A stretch of 64,000 nucleotides of DNA from Acanthacorydalis orientalis (taxonomy: Eukaryota > Arthropoda > Insecta > Megaloptera > Corydalidae), in NCBI GenBank assembly GCA_034766995.1, contig CM068323.1, positions 1,848,088 through 1,912,087 of the forward strand, given 5' to 3'. Positions 1 to 11,004 of the stretch are shown here, piece by piece (within the stretch, counting starts at the first letter, position 1; every line of letters begins with the position of its first letter). The notes below the pieces were generated by a model. It was given only the letters and a program-made list of their open reading frames with translations. It did no database searches and was not told where the DNA came from. The position numbers and the translations under genes are program-made.

Positions 1-3000
1 CGAGTCGCGATGTCTTAGCGAGTCGCGATGTTTTAGCGAGTCGCGATGTCTTAGCGAGTCGCGATGTATTAGCGAGTCGCGATGTATTAGCGAGTCACGA
101 TGTCTTAGCGAGTCGCGATGTATTAGCGAGTCGCGATGTATTAGCGAGTCGCGATGTCTTAGCGAGTCGCGATGTCTTGGCGAGTCGCGATGTCTTAGCG
201 AGTCGCGATGTCTTAGCGAGTCGCGATGTTTTAGCGAGTCGCGATGTCTTAGCGAGTCGCGATGTCTTAGCGAGTCGCGATGTATTAGCGAGTCGCGATG
301 TCTTAGCGAGTCGCGATGTATTAGCGAGTCGCGATGTATTAGCGAGTCGCGATGTATTAGCGAGTCGCGATGTCTTGGCGAGTCGCGATGTTTTAGCGAG
401 TCGCGATGTCTTAGCGAGTCGCGATGTATTAGCGAGTCGCGATGTCTTGGCGAGTCGCGATGTTTTAGCGAGTCGCGATGTCTTAGCGAGTCGCGATGTC
501 TTAGCGAGTCGCGATGTATTAGCGAGTCGCGATGTCTTAGCGAGTCGCGATGTTTTAGCGAGTCGCGATGTCTTAGCGAGTCGCGATGTATTAGCGAGTC
601 GCGATGTATTAGCGAGTCGCGATGTATTAGCGAGTCGCGATGTCTTAGCGAGTCGCGATGTTTTAGCGAGTCGCGATGTCTTAGCGAGTCGCGATGTTTT
701 AGCGAGTCGCGATGTATTAGCGAGTCGCGATGTCTTAGCGAGTCGCGATGTCTTAGCGAGTCGCGATGTTTTAGCGAGTCGCGATGTCTTAGCGAGTCGC
801 GATGTCTTAGCGAGTCGCGATGTATTAGCGAGTCGCGATGTCTTAGCGAGTCGCGATGTATTAGCGAGTCGCGATGTATTAGCGAGTCGCGATGTATTAG
901 CGAGTCGCGATGTCTTGGCGAGTCGCGATGTTTTAGCGAGTCGCGATGTCTTAGCGAGTCGCGATGTCTTAGCGAGTCGCGATGTCTTGGCGAGTCGCGA
1001 TGTTTTAGCGAGTCGCGATGTCTTAGCGAGTCGCGATGTATTAGCGAGTCGCGATGTCTTGGCGAGTCGCGATGTTTTAGCGAGTCGCGATGTCTTAGCG
1101 AGTCGCGATGTCTTAGCGAGTCGCGATGTATTAGCGAGTCGCGATGTCTTGGCGAGTCGCGATGTTTTAGCGAGTCGCGATGTCTTAGCGAGTCGCGATG
1201 TATTAGCGAGTCGCGATGTCTTAGCGAGTCGCGATGTTTTAGCGAGTCGCGATGTCTTAGCGAGTCGCGATGTATTAGCGAGTCGCGATGTATTAGCGAG
1301 TCGCGATGTATTAGCGAGTCGCGATGTCTTAGCGAGTCGCGATGTTTTAGCGAGTCGCGATGTCTTAGCGAGTCGCGATGTCTTAGCGAGTCGCGATGTC
1401 TTAGCGAGTCGCGATGTATTAGCGAGTCGCGATGTCTTAGCGAGTCGCGATGTTTTAGCGAGTCGCGATGTCTTAGCGAGTCGCGATGTCTTAGCGAGTC
1501 GCGATGTTTTAGCGAGTCGCGATGTCTTAGCGAGTCGCGATGTATTAGCGAGTCGCGATGTATTAGCGAGTCACGATGTCTTAGCGAGTCGCGATGTATT
1601 AGCGAGTCGCGATGTATTAGCGAGTCGCGATGTCTTAGCGAGTCGCGATGTCTTGGCGAGTCGCGATGTCTTAGCGAGTCGCGATGTCTTAGCGAGTCGC
1701 GATGTTTTAGCGAGTCGCGATGTCTTAGCGAGTCGCGATGTCTTAGCGAGTCGCGATGTATTAGCGAGTCGCGATGTCTTAGCGAGTCGCGATGTATTAG
1801 CGAGTCGCGATGTATTAGCGAGTCGCGATGTATTAGCGAGTCGCGATGTCTTGGCGAGTCGCGATGTTTTAGCGAGTCGCGATGTCTTAGCGAGTCGCGA
1901 TGTATTAGCGAGTCGCGATGTCTTGGCGAGTCGCGATGTTTTAGCGAGTCGCGATGTCTTAGCGAGTCGCGATGTCTTAGCGAGTCGCGATGTATTAGCG
2001 AGTCGCGATGTCTTGGCGAGTCGCGATGTTTTAGCGAGTCGCGATGTCTTAGCGAGTCGCGATGTATTAGCGAGTCGCGATGTCTTAGCGAGTCGCGATG
2101 TTTTAGCGAGTCGCGATGTCTTAGCGAGTCGCGATGTATTAGCGAGTCGCGATGTCTTAGCGAGTCGCGATGTATTAGCGAGTCGCGATGTCTTAGCGAG
2201 TCGCGATGTTTTAGCGAGTCGCGATGTCTTAGCGAGTCGCGATGTATTAGCGAGTCGCGATGTATTAGCGAGTCGCGATGTATTAGCGAGTCGCGATGTC
2301 TTAGCGAGTCGCGATGTTTTAGCGAGTCGCGATGTCTTAGCGAGTCGCGATGTTTTAGCGAGTCGCGATGTATTAGCGAGTCGCGATGTCTTAGCGAGTC
2401 GCGATGTCTTAGCGAGTCGCGATGTTTTAGCGAGTCGCGATGTCTTAGCGAGTCGCGATGTTTTAGCGAGTCGCGATGTCTTAGCGAGTCGCGATGTTTT
2501 AGCGAGTCGCGATGTATTAGCGAGTCGCGATGTCTTAGCGAGTCGCGATGTCTTGGCGAGTCGCGATGTCTTAGCGAGTCGCGATGTTTTAGCGAGTCGC
2601 GATGTCTTAGCGAGTCGCGATGTCTTAGCGAGTCGCGATGTATTAGCGAGTCGCGATGTCTTAGCGAGTCGCGATGTATTAGCGAGTCGCGATGTTTTAG
2701 CGAGTCGCGATGTCTTGGCGAGTCGCGATGTCTTAGCGAGTCGCGATGTTTTAGCGAGTCGCGATGTCTTAGCGAGTCGCGATGTCTTAGCGAGTCGCGA
2801 TGTATTAGCGAGTCGCGATGTTTTAGCGAGTCGCGATGTCTTGGCGAGTCGCGATGTATTAGCGAGTCGCGATGTATTAGCGAGTCGCGATGTCTTAGCG
2901 AGTCGCGATGTTTTAGCGAGTCGCGATGTCTTAGCGAGTCGCGATGTCTTAGCGAGTCGCGATGTTTTAGCGAGTCGCGATGTCTTAGCGAGTCGCGATG

Positions 3001-4806
3001 TATTAGCGAGTCGCGATGTATTAGCGAGTCACGATGTTTTAGCGAGTCGCGATGTATTAGCGAGTCGCGATGTCTTAGCGAGTCGCGATGTCTTAGCGAG
3101 TCGCGATGTTTTAGCGAGTCGCGATGTCTTAGCGAGTCGCGATGTTTTAGCGAGTCGCGATGTCTTAGCGAGTCGCGATGTTTTAGCGAGTCGCGATGTA
3201 TTAGCGAGTCGCGATGTCTTAGCGAGTCGCGATGTCTTGGCGAGTCGCGATGTCTTGGCGAGTCGCGATGTCTTAGCGAGTCGCGATGTCTTAGCGAGTC
3301 GCGATGTATTAGCGAGTCGCGATGTCTTAGCGAGTCGCGATGTTTTAGCGAGTCGCGATGTCTTAGCGAGTCGCGATGTCTTAGCGAGTCGCGATGTATT
3401 AGCGAGTCGCGATGTCTTAGCGAGTCGCGATGTATTAGCGAGTCGCGATGTTTTAGCGAGTCGCGATGTCTTGGCGAGTCGCGATGTCTTAGCGAGTCGC
3501 GATGTTTTAGCGAGTCGCGATGTCTTAGCGAGTCGCGATGTCTTAGCGAGTCGCGATGTTTTAGCGAGTCGCGATGTCTTAGCGAGTCGCGATGTATTAG
3601 CGAGTCGCGATGTATTAGCGAGTCACGATGTCTTAGCGAGTCGCGATGTATTAGCGAGTCGCGATGTATTAGCGAGTCGCGATGTCTTAGCGAGTCGCGA
3701 TGTCTTGGCGAGTCGCGATGTCTTAGCGAGTCGCGATGTCTTAGCGAGTCGCGATGTTTTAGCGAGTCGCGATGTCTTAGCGAGTCGCGATGTCTTAGCG
3801 AGTCGCGATGTTTTAGCGAGTCGCGATGTCTTAGCGAGTCGCGATGTCTTAGCGAGTCGCGATGTATTAGCGAGTCGCGATGTCTTAGCGAGTCGCGATG
3901 TATTAGCGAGTCGCGATGTTTTAGCGAGTCGCGATGTCTTGGCGAGTCGCGATGTCTTAGCGAGTCGCGATGTTTTAGCGAGTCGCGATGTCTTAGCGAG
4001 TCGCGATGTCTTAGCGAGTCGCGATGTTTTAGCGAGTCGCGATGTCTTAGCGAGTCGCGATGTCTTAGCGAGTCGCGATGTATTAGCGAGTCACGATGTC
4101 TTAGCGAGTCGCGATGTCTTAGCGAGTCGCGATGTATTAGCGAGTCGCGATGTCTTAGCGAGTCGCGATGTCTTGGCGAGTCGCGATGTCTTAGCGAGTC
4201 GCGATGTCTTAGCGAGTCGCGATGTTTTAGCGAGTCGCGATGTCTTAGCGAGTCGCGATGTCTTAGCGAGTCGCGATGTTTTAGCGAGTCGCGATGTCTT
4301 AGCGAGTCGCGATGTCTTAGCGAGTCGCGATGTATTAGCGAGTCGCGATGTATTAGCGAGTCGCGATGTCTTAGCGAGTCGCGATGTCTTGGCGAGTCGC
4401 GATGTCTTAGCGAGTCGCGATGTCTTAGCGAGTCGCGATGTATTAGCGAGTCGCGATGTTTTAGCGAGTCGCGATGTCTTGGCGAGTCGCGATGTCTTAG
4501 CGAGTCGCGATGTCTTAGCGAGTCGCGATGTTTTAGCGAGTCGCGATGTATTAGCGAGTCGCGATGTCTTAGCGAGTCGCGATGTTTTAGCGAGTCGCGA
4601 TGTCTTAGCGAGTCGCGATGTTTTAGCGAGTCGCGATGTATTAGCGAGTCGCGATGTATTAGCGAGTCGCGATGTCTTAGCGAGTCGCGATGTATTAGCG
4701 AGTCGCGATGTATTAGCGAGTCGCGATGTCTTGGCGAGTCGCGATGTTTTAGCGAGTCGCGATGTCTTAGCGAGTCGCGATGTTTTAGCGAGTCGCGATG
4801 TTTTAG
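1..4806. repeat. 18-bp minisatellite array (267 units)
   Basis: The unit is cgagtcgcgatg followed by a variable hexamer: tcttag, ttttag, tattag or tcttgg. The phase never slips, so 4806 bases hold exactly 267 units. The array begins before the window and ends abruptly at 4806. A rarer cgagtcac variant occurs at about 91, 1567, 3025, 3619 and 4087. Blocks of variants recur in the same order, for example 181-420 against 721-960 (30 units apart) and 1501-1740 against 3553-3792 (114 units apart), which shows higher-order duplication. Because 18 is a multiple of 3, one frame stays open and reads as ASRDVL repeats. That long reading frame starts only at TTG, has no other coding features and is best taken as a by-product of the repeat. 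Confidence 0.97.
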
Positions 4807-5254
4807 AATGTCCGCGGGGCTATTTAAAAACTAAAACAAGTATATGTGAAAATTTTTTGTTATTTTCAAAAAATCTACATTAGTTTCGGATATTCAAGGA
4901 ATATTACTTTTATAATAGCTGAATTAAAAATTAAAAATTGTTATAAGTGTATAATCTTATTTAAAATTGATATAAGTGTATAATCTTATTATATCAGACA
5001 TATCTCCATCGGACTGTCGTCTATTTTTGTCTTTCGGCAATCGTACGCGCGATAAACAACTTAATATAATGGAGTGGTGTTAAAAATGGAGGTGTTTACG
5101 TTTTTTGAAAATAAAAATAATCGGTTTTCTAAAATCAAATTTGCAAATTATCTTCTCGTCAGTTGACGGTTGTTCGTTGCGAACGTGGATGTTTCGATGG
5201 TTAACGTCGTTTTATGTAACAATGCGCACGAGTGTTTTTTTCTCGATTCGAAAA
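4807..5254. other. AT-rich stretch without a recognised gene
   Basis: Unique AT-rich sequence follows the minisatellite. A 17-base segment (ataagtgtataatctta) is repeated directly at 4943 and 4972. I see no coding or RNA gene. Confidence 0.5.
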
Positions 5255-5373
5255 CTACATTCTCGGTCGTCCGTCCGAGCCTGGAACTAACCAGACCCGG
5301 CACTGCTTAACTCCGGTGATCGGACGGGTTCCGGTGTCGCTCCAGTGCTGCTTCAGTCCCGCGCGGTCGTTTT
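5255..5373 (-). pseudogene. 5S rRNA-like sequence (relic or 5S-derived SINE head)
   Basis: On the minus strand the core reads CGTCCGATCACCGGAGTTAA, then GCAGTGCCGGG and TGGTTAGT. This is close to the internal control region of animal 5S rRNA (box A/IE/box C area). A looser match continues on both sides: AACGACC near the 5' end and GACGACCGAGAATG near the 3' end. The 5' third is about 13 bases longer than a normal insect 5S and divergent, so this is not a working 5S gene. It could be a pseudogene or the head of a 5S-derived SINE (SINE3 type). No clear poly-A tail or target duplication was found. Confidence 0.6.
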
Positions 5374-5399
5374 GATTAGGATATATATATATATATATA

Positions 5400-7110
5400 A
5401 TGAAAAATCAAGTTAAGGAACACAGCAAGAAGATTATAGCAGAGGACTAGAGAAGATCAATATAGATGGATAAGAAATAATCTATCGGATGACCTCAGAC
5501 AAGATTTGTTCGAACTAAGAAATAACATATGGCAAAATCGCCTGAAGAACATACAAATCAGAAACACAAATTAATGGGAAACCATGACAATTATGAAATT
5601 AAATAGAAGAGTTCCCGTTCCACCCTTAAAGAATGATGACTGTACATATACATTCGATAACAGAGGCAAAGCAGAGAAAATTGCAGATCACTTTGAATAA
5701 TTCCATCGTGCAAATGAAGACCTCGGTAGCAATCCATCTGAACAGTACACTACAAACACTATTAAAACTTGGAAAATAATAGTTGGAGTTAAAGAAATAA
5801 CCGAGAACATAGAATACACCACGCCGAAAGAAGTCGAAACGATAATCAGAAGTTGTTAACCGAAGAAAGCTCCGGGAATAGATAACATACAGAATAAAGT
5901 TTACAATACCTACCGCGGAAGGCGGTCGTGGTGTTAACAAATATTATAAACGTGTCATTGAAATTCCGACATTTCTCACAGGTTTGAAAACATGCTAAGA
6001 TTCTGGCGATCAAAAAACAATATAAAAAGGGAGATTACAAGACAAGTTACAGACCGATTGGTCTACTATCAACCATGAGTAAAGTCCTCGAGAAGGTTAC
6101 ATTAGCCAAGATTCAGAAATACGAAGAAAAATCGAAAAATATACATCGAGAACGTCTCAAGATCGAATTCGAAACGATTCTCAACAGGAATGAACCTATT
6201 AGATATAGAAAACATTTTTTACACCGTGTGGCACGATGGACTCATAAGAAACAGATAGATTACAGGATTCTCACATATCTGATTAAAATAATCGATGGGT
6301 ATCTCAGGGATAGAATGTTCCACATGGAAGTAGAAGGAGAGAGATCGGTAAATAAAGCAGTCGCAGCTGGAGTACTTCAGGTTCGATGCTGGGGCCAGTG
6401 TTATTCAATAATAATATAAATGACGTCCCGACGACGCCAAAAACTGAACTAGCGTTATATGGAGATGACACGGTAATCTTTAACGTCAGGAACAAATTTA
6501 CACTCAGTAGTAGGAAGACTACAATAAACGCTAGATAAACAAATCAAATATTTCAAGAAATGGAAATTGAAAGTAAACGAAACTAATACCGAGGCAATTA
6601 CATTCTCAAGGAAAAGGAGAGACGACCCAAGAAAGCTTAAAGTTAACGATACTCAGGTGGAATGGAGAAAATCAATTAAATATCTATACGTGCACCTAGA
6701 TAGAATACTATTGTATAGAGAGAACGTTATACAAGTCAAGAAGATGGTAATCGCGGTCACATCAACGATATATGGCATGATGTCATCAAGAAGCCAGCTT
6801 ACCACTGAAAATAAGCTACTACTTTACAAAATGGCGATAAGATCGCTCATGATGTACGCAGCATTCATTTGGAAGAAGTCAAGAAAATAAAAATTATGAA
6901 CATACAAAGAATACAGAACAAGATCCCACGCATAACACTACATAGACCTCACACCCAAAAAATAAGATTACTTCACGTGGAGGCGAATGTTGATACAAGA
7001 TTACATTATGAAAACAAGTTTGAAATTTTATTAGCCTAAGACCCACGACAAAAAATTTATTGAAAACTTAAGATAGCCAAAAACAGTTTATATCTATGTA
7101 ACCGGCTTGG
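5400..7110 (+). pseudogene. Jockey-type non-LTR retrotransposon reverse transcriptase, broken
   Basis: Fragments in several frames line up as one LINE ORF2. A segment near 5600-5700 has the PPLK...KAEKIADHFE pattern that precedes the RT in Jockey-clade elements. A KAPGIDNI-type RT motif sits near 5865-5890 and RPIGLLS near 6055-6070. The palm motif reads as YGDD near 6458. C-terminal thumb-like segments continue at 6567-6890. Stops and frameshifts are frequent (near 5698, 5860, 6400 and 6535), so it cannot encode an active enzyme. The endonuclease domain is missing, so the copy is 5' truncated. It runs toward the Ty3 element, which lies just beyond its 3' tail. Confidence 0.8.
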
Positions 7111-7418
7111 CCGAAGGCAACGCAGAGCGAAACATATTTTATCGTATCACTTCGCCAGTTAAAAATGCGATTTTGCTTTGAGTACGGGGTGGGTGATTTT
7201 ATTACTAACTTCCCTTTTTCCTTTAATCATGATTACTAGGTTTTTTTTAAATTTTTCCTAGCAAATAAATTGAAGTTTAAATTTTGAATTCAAGTTATAA
7301 AAGAATAGAAATAAAAATTGGTTGTCTGGGAAGACTGGTTCCCAGGAACGATCAAATTAAAGCAGATGTCTACAGACATTATTAGAAGAGAAGAACCATC
7401 AATAAAACTAATCAAAAA

Positions 7419-7421
<3 letters not shown>
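7111..7421 (+). other. probable 3' untranslated tail of the Jockey-type LINE
   Basis: Non-coding sequence follows the last RT fragment. It ends in atcaaaaaaacatatat and passes into a (TA)n tract, which fits a LINE 3' end with an A-rich or simple-repeat tail. No other gene is visible. Confidence 0.45.

Positions 7422-7450
<29 letters not shown>
7422..7450. repeat. (TA)n tract, insertion target of the Ty3 element
   Basis: An uninterrupted TA run directly abuts the outer edge of the 3' LTR. The matching TA run lies beyond the 5' LTR at 12541, so the LTR element probably inserted into one TA microsatellite. Confidence 0.8.
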
Positions 7451-7456
<6 letters not shown>

Positions 7457-7833
7457 GTGTTTATTAATCTTTTATTATATTACTTATATTGTTGATGAAA
7501 TAATAACTAAACTGTGTTTCACTGTAAAACAAGATTTTTATTATTTACATATTTACACATAGAAATTATAGTTTATCTATAATAAATGCTCACCTGTAAA
7601 ACAAGAAACGACATTAAAAGCTATTATTTCACAATGATTTATTTTAAACAATTACTATTTGGTCAAACGATTGTTATTGATTAATTATCATGCTCCGCGT
7701 GGCTTTTCTATCTCTTTCCATCTCTCATCAGCTGTCGCGGTCAGTCGTCTTGTTCTACACAGGCATGCGCAGTATTCATATAGCATGAAAATAGATTTTA
7801 AAAGGGATACGATAAATCGTATTACTTTTATAT
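7451..7833 (-). repeat. 3' LTR of the Ty3 element
   Basis: Matches 12158-12540 base for base by eye. In the sense direction it starts ATATAAAAG, which is TATA-box-like, and ends CACATTATA. An AATAAA polyadenylation-type signal lies within it on the minus strand. The inner edge is fixed by the adjoining polypurine tract. Confidence 0.93.
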
Positions 7834-7845
7834 CTTCCCCCCTCG
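7834..7845 (-). promoter_or_regulatory. polypurine tract for plus-strand priming
   Basis: On the minus strand the sequence CGAGGGGGGAAG lies immediately upstream of the 3' LTR, where plus-strand DNA priming takes place in LTR elements. Its position confirms the LTR boundary and the orientation of the element. Confidence 0.85.
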
Positions 7846-7867
7846 GGACACAAATAGATGTATAAGA

Positions 7868-10800
7868 TCAATTACAATCATTGTATGGAATTAATTTAGT
7901 CATATGAAATAAATTTGATTCTATCCTCTTATGTCCTGTATCTATTTTAAAAATCACATTCGATATTCTATCTAAGACTTTAAATGGGCCAATTTTTAAT
8001 TCTTCTGTCTTCCTTCTATTCAATTTATTACCGTTTTCTATATATACAAGATCACCTATTTTTAAATCATATTCTTTTCTATTTTTGTCAAATATTTTTT
8101 TATTATAATTGTGGGATTTTACTGAATTTTCAAATGCTATTTGTCTATCTTTTTGTAAATCCTCTTTAGTTTTTGTCTGTCGTAATTCCTCTGGTAGTAT
8201 GTTGATATTTTTTCCTTCCAGCAAATATTTTGGTGTAAATGTTGTCACTGTATGTTCAGTTTCGTTGTAAATTTTTGTGCATTCATGAGCTATAGTAGTC
8301 CAAGCTCTTTTATTATTTTCTTCATTTATTCTGCAACGAATTTTATTTATAAGAGTTTGGTTTAGTCTTTCATTTAGACCGTTTGAGAAAGGTGCATTAA
8401 CTGCTGTGAATACGATTGGTATATTTTGTTGACATAGAAATTGCTTAAAATCTTTCGAGTTTATTCCAGGGTATTGATCTGATAAAATCATCCCTATCAC
8501 TTCGTCTTGCGGTAGTTGTCTAATTAGCTTAATGATGTCGTTAGCAGATTGGGTTTTTGATGTGACAATGTATGCATACCTTGTGAAATGATCCACTAAC
8601 AGGTGAAGATATTTCTTTGTAGAGCGTATACCTCCAAAACCTCCAATTGTGTCTATTGATATGATTTCAAAAGGACGTGTTGCTGGGCCCAGATGTGACA
8701 TTAATCCGATTTTAAATTTTTTTCTTGATTTGTTTTTAATACAGATTTCACAACTGTTACATATTTTTTTAATATTGTATGTTAGATTTTTGGCTGTATA
8801 ATATGGTTTGATCTTATTTTCCATTTGTTTTATTCCTAAATGACAATAGTGGTCATGAACATCTTTGATAAGTTTTATACTAAAATCTTCAGATAATAAA
8901 ATTTTGTCTTTTCCTCGAATTTTTTTGTAGTATATCTCGATTTTCTTTAATACTTTTTCTTTATTATTTTGTATATTTTTATTATTAGATTGATCTATTT
9001 TTATTTCTTCTAATTTTATTAGATTTACTGTTTTAATATAATTTTCTTCGTGTATGCTTGGTTCTAACACTGGGTTTCTGCTCAATGCGTCTGCTTCTAC
9101 ATTCTGTTTTCCAGGTGAATAAATTATTTTAAAATCATATTGTGATAAATCGTACGTTAAATCGCCTAATTCTTCGTCTGTCCTAGCCTTTATATTTAAT
9201 TTTTCTAACGGTTTGTGATCTGAAAAAACCGTAAATGATTTGTCAGCCAGCCAGTGATGCCAATATTTTACCGTCTCTCTAATTGCTAAGCATTCCAAGT
9301 AAATAGCCTTTTTCTTTTTTTGATTTTCATTTAATTTTCTGGAAAAATATGCCACTGGTTTTTCTTCTCCATTTTCTTGCGTTTGTTTGAGGACGGCTCC
9401 AATCCCTTGTAGACTAGCATCAGTATATATTTGTATTGGTAGATTAGGATCAAAAATCGCCAGTATAGGTCTTGAACATAGTGAATTTTTCATTTTTTCA
9501 AACGTCGTCTGACATTGATAATCCCAAACAAATTTTTGATTTTTTCTAAGTAAATTGTATAAGGGGTCCAGTGTTACTGAGAAATTGGGTATGTATTTGT
9601 TATAAAAGTTAATTTTTCCAATAAATTGTCTAACCTGTTTTTGAGTTGTTGGCGTTGGGAAATCTTTAATTGCTATTAAATTATCCTTTAAAGGAGTGAC
9701 AGAATCGTGCTCTATAATATGGCCTAGGTATTTAACTGAGCTTTGTGCAAAGTTACATTTTGATAATTTCAATCTGAATCCCTCCTGTGATGTTGCATCT
9801 AGTAATTGCTTTAAATGACTGATGTGTTCTTCAAATGATTTAGAAAAAATTAATATGTCGTCTATGTAATTTACTGCAAATCCGTCTAGTTTATATTTTT
9901 TTATAATACTGCTTAAAATTCTTTGGAAGATTGCAGGTGATGTTTTCAAACCAAAAGGTAAGCATGTCCATTGATAGTGTCCATCCTGCGTCACAAAGGC
10001 TGTTTTGCGTCTATCCTCAATCCGGAGTGGTATCGACCAGAATGCTGAATTTATGTCAAGCGTGGTAAAATACCTACATCCTCTTGTTTTCACCATGAGA
10101 TCTTCAATCAAGGGAAATGGTTGTGATTGTGGAATTACTATTCTATTCAGATCACGGAAATCTACACACAATCTTGATCTTCTCCCATCATCTCTTTTGT
10201 ATGCTAAAGTTACTGGGGCAGCAAAGGCACTGTAGGAGTCTTCAATTAAATTTTTCTCTAATAATTTTGCTATCTGTAATTCTATTTCTTTTTTGTCTTC
10301 GATTGTGCACCTATATGGCCTTTTGCAGCAATATTTATCAATTATTAGGTCTATGCGAGCTTCATAATCTTTTACAGTACCCACATCATACTTATCTTTT
10401 GCAAAAATGTGTTTATATTCTTCTATTAATAGATCAATTTTATTTTTTTGTATTAAATTTAGGTGATTCACTTCGATATTAAAATCTTGTGATCTCACAT
10501 GTTCATTGAAATTTATCTCAATTTTTTTGCTTAGTGTAATGTTTTTGCTTATATTATGTTCCCTTAGCATTTTATTTATTTTATTATTTTTAATTTTATT
10601 ATCGCTTTGGAGCATTTTACCTGTACAATCAGGAATTTTTTTAATTTTTAAATAATCATCGTGTGATTTTACTTGACTTATTTCTAATTTTTCATCCTGC
10701 TTTAACCGAAATTGTTCTACGCAGTCTAATCCGATTAAAAAATCGTGATCAAAGTTTTTCTCGTCTATTACAAATACATGCATCATTTTTGTTGCATCAA

Positions 10801-10993
10801 ACATTTTTATTTTTAATGATACTATACCTAAAGTTTCTCTTACACCATTGATCGTCTTTATATTTCCATGATGATTGATTGGTCTATTCTCCCAGTGTAA
10901 CAATTTTGAATTTATTATTGATATGTTTGCTCCAGGATCATAAACTCCTTGTATTTTCAATTCATCATTTATTGTTATTGGTATTTTGATCAA
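7868..10993 (-). CDS. Ty3 pol polyprotein: protease, RT, RNase H, integrase
   Basis: The frame is open for 1,041 codons. The protease-like start has the active-site triad at residues 19-22 as DPGA instead of the usual D(S/T)GA. The RT palm has LDINSAF near 312-318, LPFG at 345-348 and YIDD at 376-379. RNase H has TDAS at 524-527. Integrase has an HHCC zinc finger at about 713-751 and a catalytic D781, D839, E875 triad with exact D35E spacing. A GPF chromatin-proximal module lies near the end. The first listed codon is TTG at 10993. The frame is open back to the gag stop, so pol is probably made by -1 frameshifting and has no start of its own. All catalytic residues except the protease variant are present, so the enzyme may be functional. 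Confidence 0.93.
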   Translation of the reverse strand: MIKIPITINDELKIQGVYDPGANISIINSKLLHWENRPINHHGNIKTINGVRETLGIVSLKIKMFDATKMMHVFVIDEKNFDHDFLIGLDCVEQFRLKQDEKLEISQVKSHDDYLKIKKIPDCTGKMLQSDNKIKNNKINKMLREHNISKNITLSKKIEINFNEHVRSQDFNIEVNHLNLIQKNKIDLLIEEYKHIFAKDKYDVGTVKDYEARIDLIIDKYCCKRPYRCTIEDKKEIELQIAKLLEKNLIEDSYSAFAAPVTLAYKRDDGRRSRLCVDFRDLNRIVIPQSQPFPLIEDLMVKTRGCRYFTTLDINSAFWSIPLRIEDRRKTAFVTQDGHYQWTCLPFGLKTSPAIFQRILSSIIKKYKLDGFAVNYIDDILIFSKSFEEHISHLKQLLDATSQEGFRLKLSKCNFAQSSVKYLGHIIEHDSVTPLKDNLIAIKDFPTPTTQKQVRQFIGKINFYNKYIPNFSVTLDPLYNLLRKNQKFVWDYQCQTTFEKMKNSLCSRPILAIFDPNLPIQIYTDASLQGIGAVLKQTQENGEEKPVAYFSRKLNENQKKKKAIYLECLAIRETVKYWHHWLADKSFTVFSDHKPLEKLNIKARTDEELGDLTYDLSQYDFKIIYSPGKQNVEADALSRNPVLEPSIHEENYIKTVNLIKLEEIKIDQSNNKNIQNNKEKVLKKIEIYYKKIRGKDKILLSEDFSIKLIKDVHDHYCHLGIKQMENKIKPYYTAKNLTYNIKKICNSCEICIKNKSRKKFKIGLMSHLGPATRPFEIISIDTIGGFGGIRSTKKYLHLLVDHFTRYAYIVTSKTQSANDIIKLIRQLPQDEVIGMILSDQYPGINSKDFKQFLCQQNIPIVFTAVNAPFSNGLNERLNQTLINKIRCRINEENNKRAWTTIAHECTKIYNETEHTVTTFTPKYLLEGKNINILPEELRQTKTKEDLQKDRQIAFENSVKSHNYNKKIFDKNRKEYDLKIGDLVYIENGNKLNRRKTEELKIGPFKVLDRISNVIFKIDTGHKRIESNLFHMTKLIPYNDCN

Positions 10994-11004
10994 TGGTGGC
11001 AGCG

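Noticed and set aside
1..4806. CRISPR-like or telomere-like array
   Set aside because: There are no unique spacers between repeats, and the unit is not a known telomere motif.
177..4883. 1,568-codon open reading frame of ASRDVL repeats
   Set aside because: It follows from an 18-bp repeat without a stop in one frame. It starts at TTG, is open beyond the window edge and has no start or splice context.
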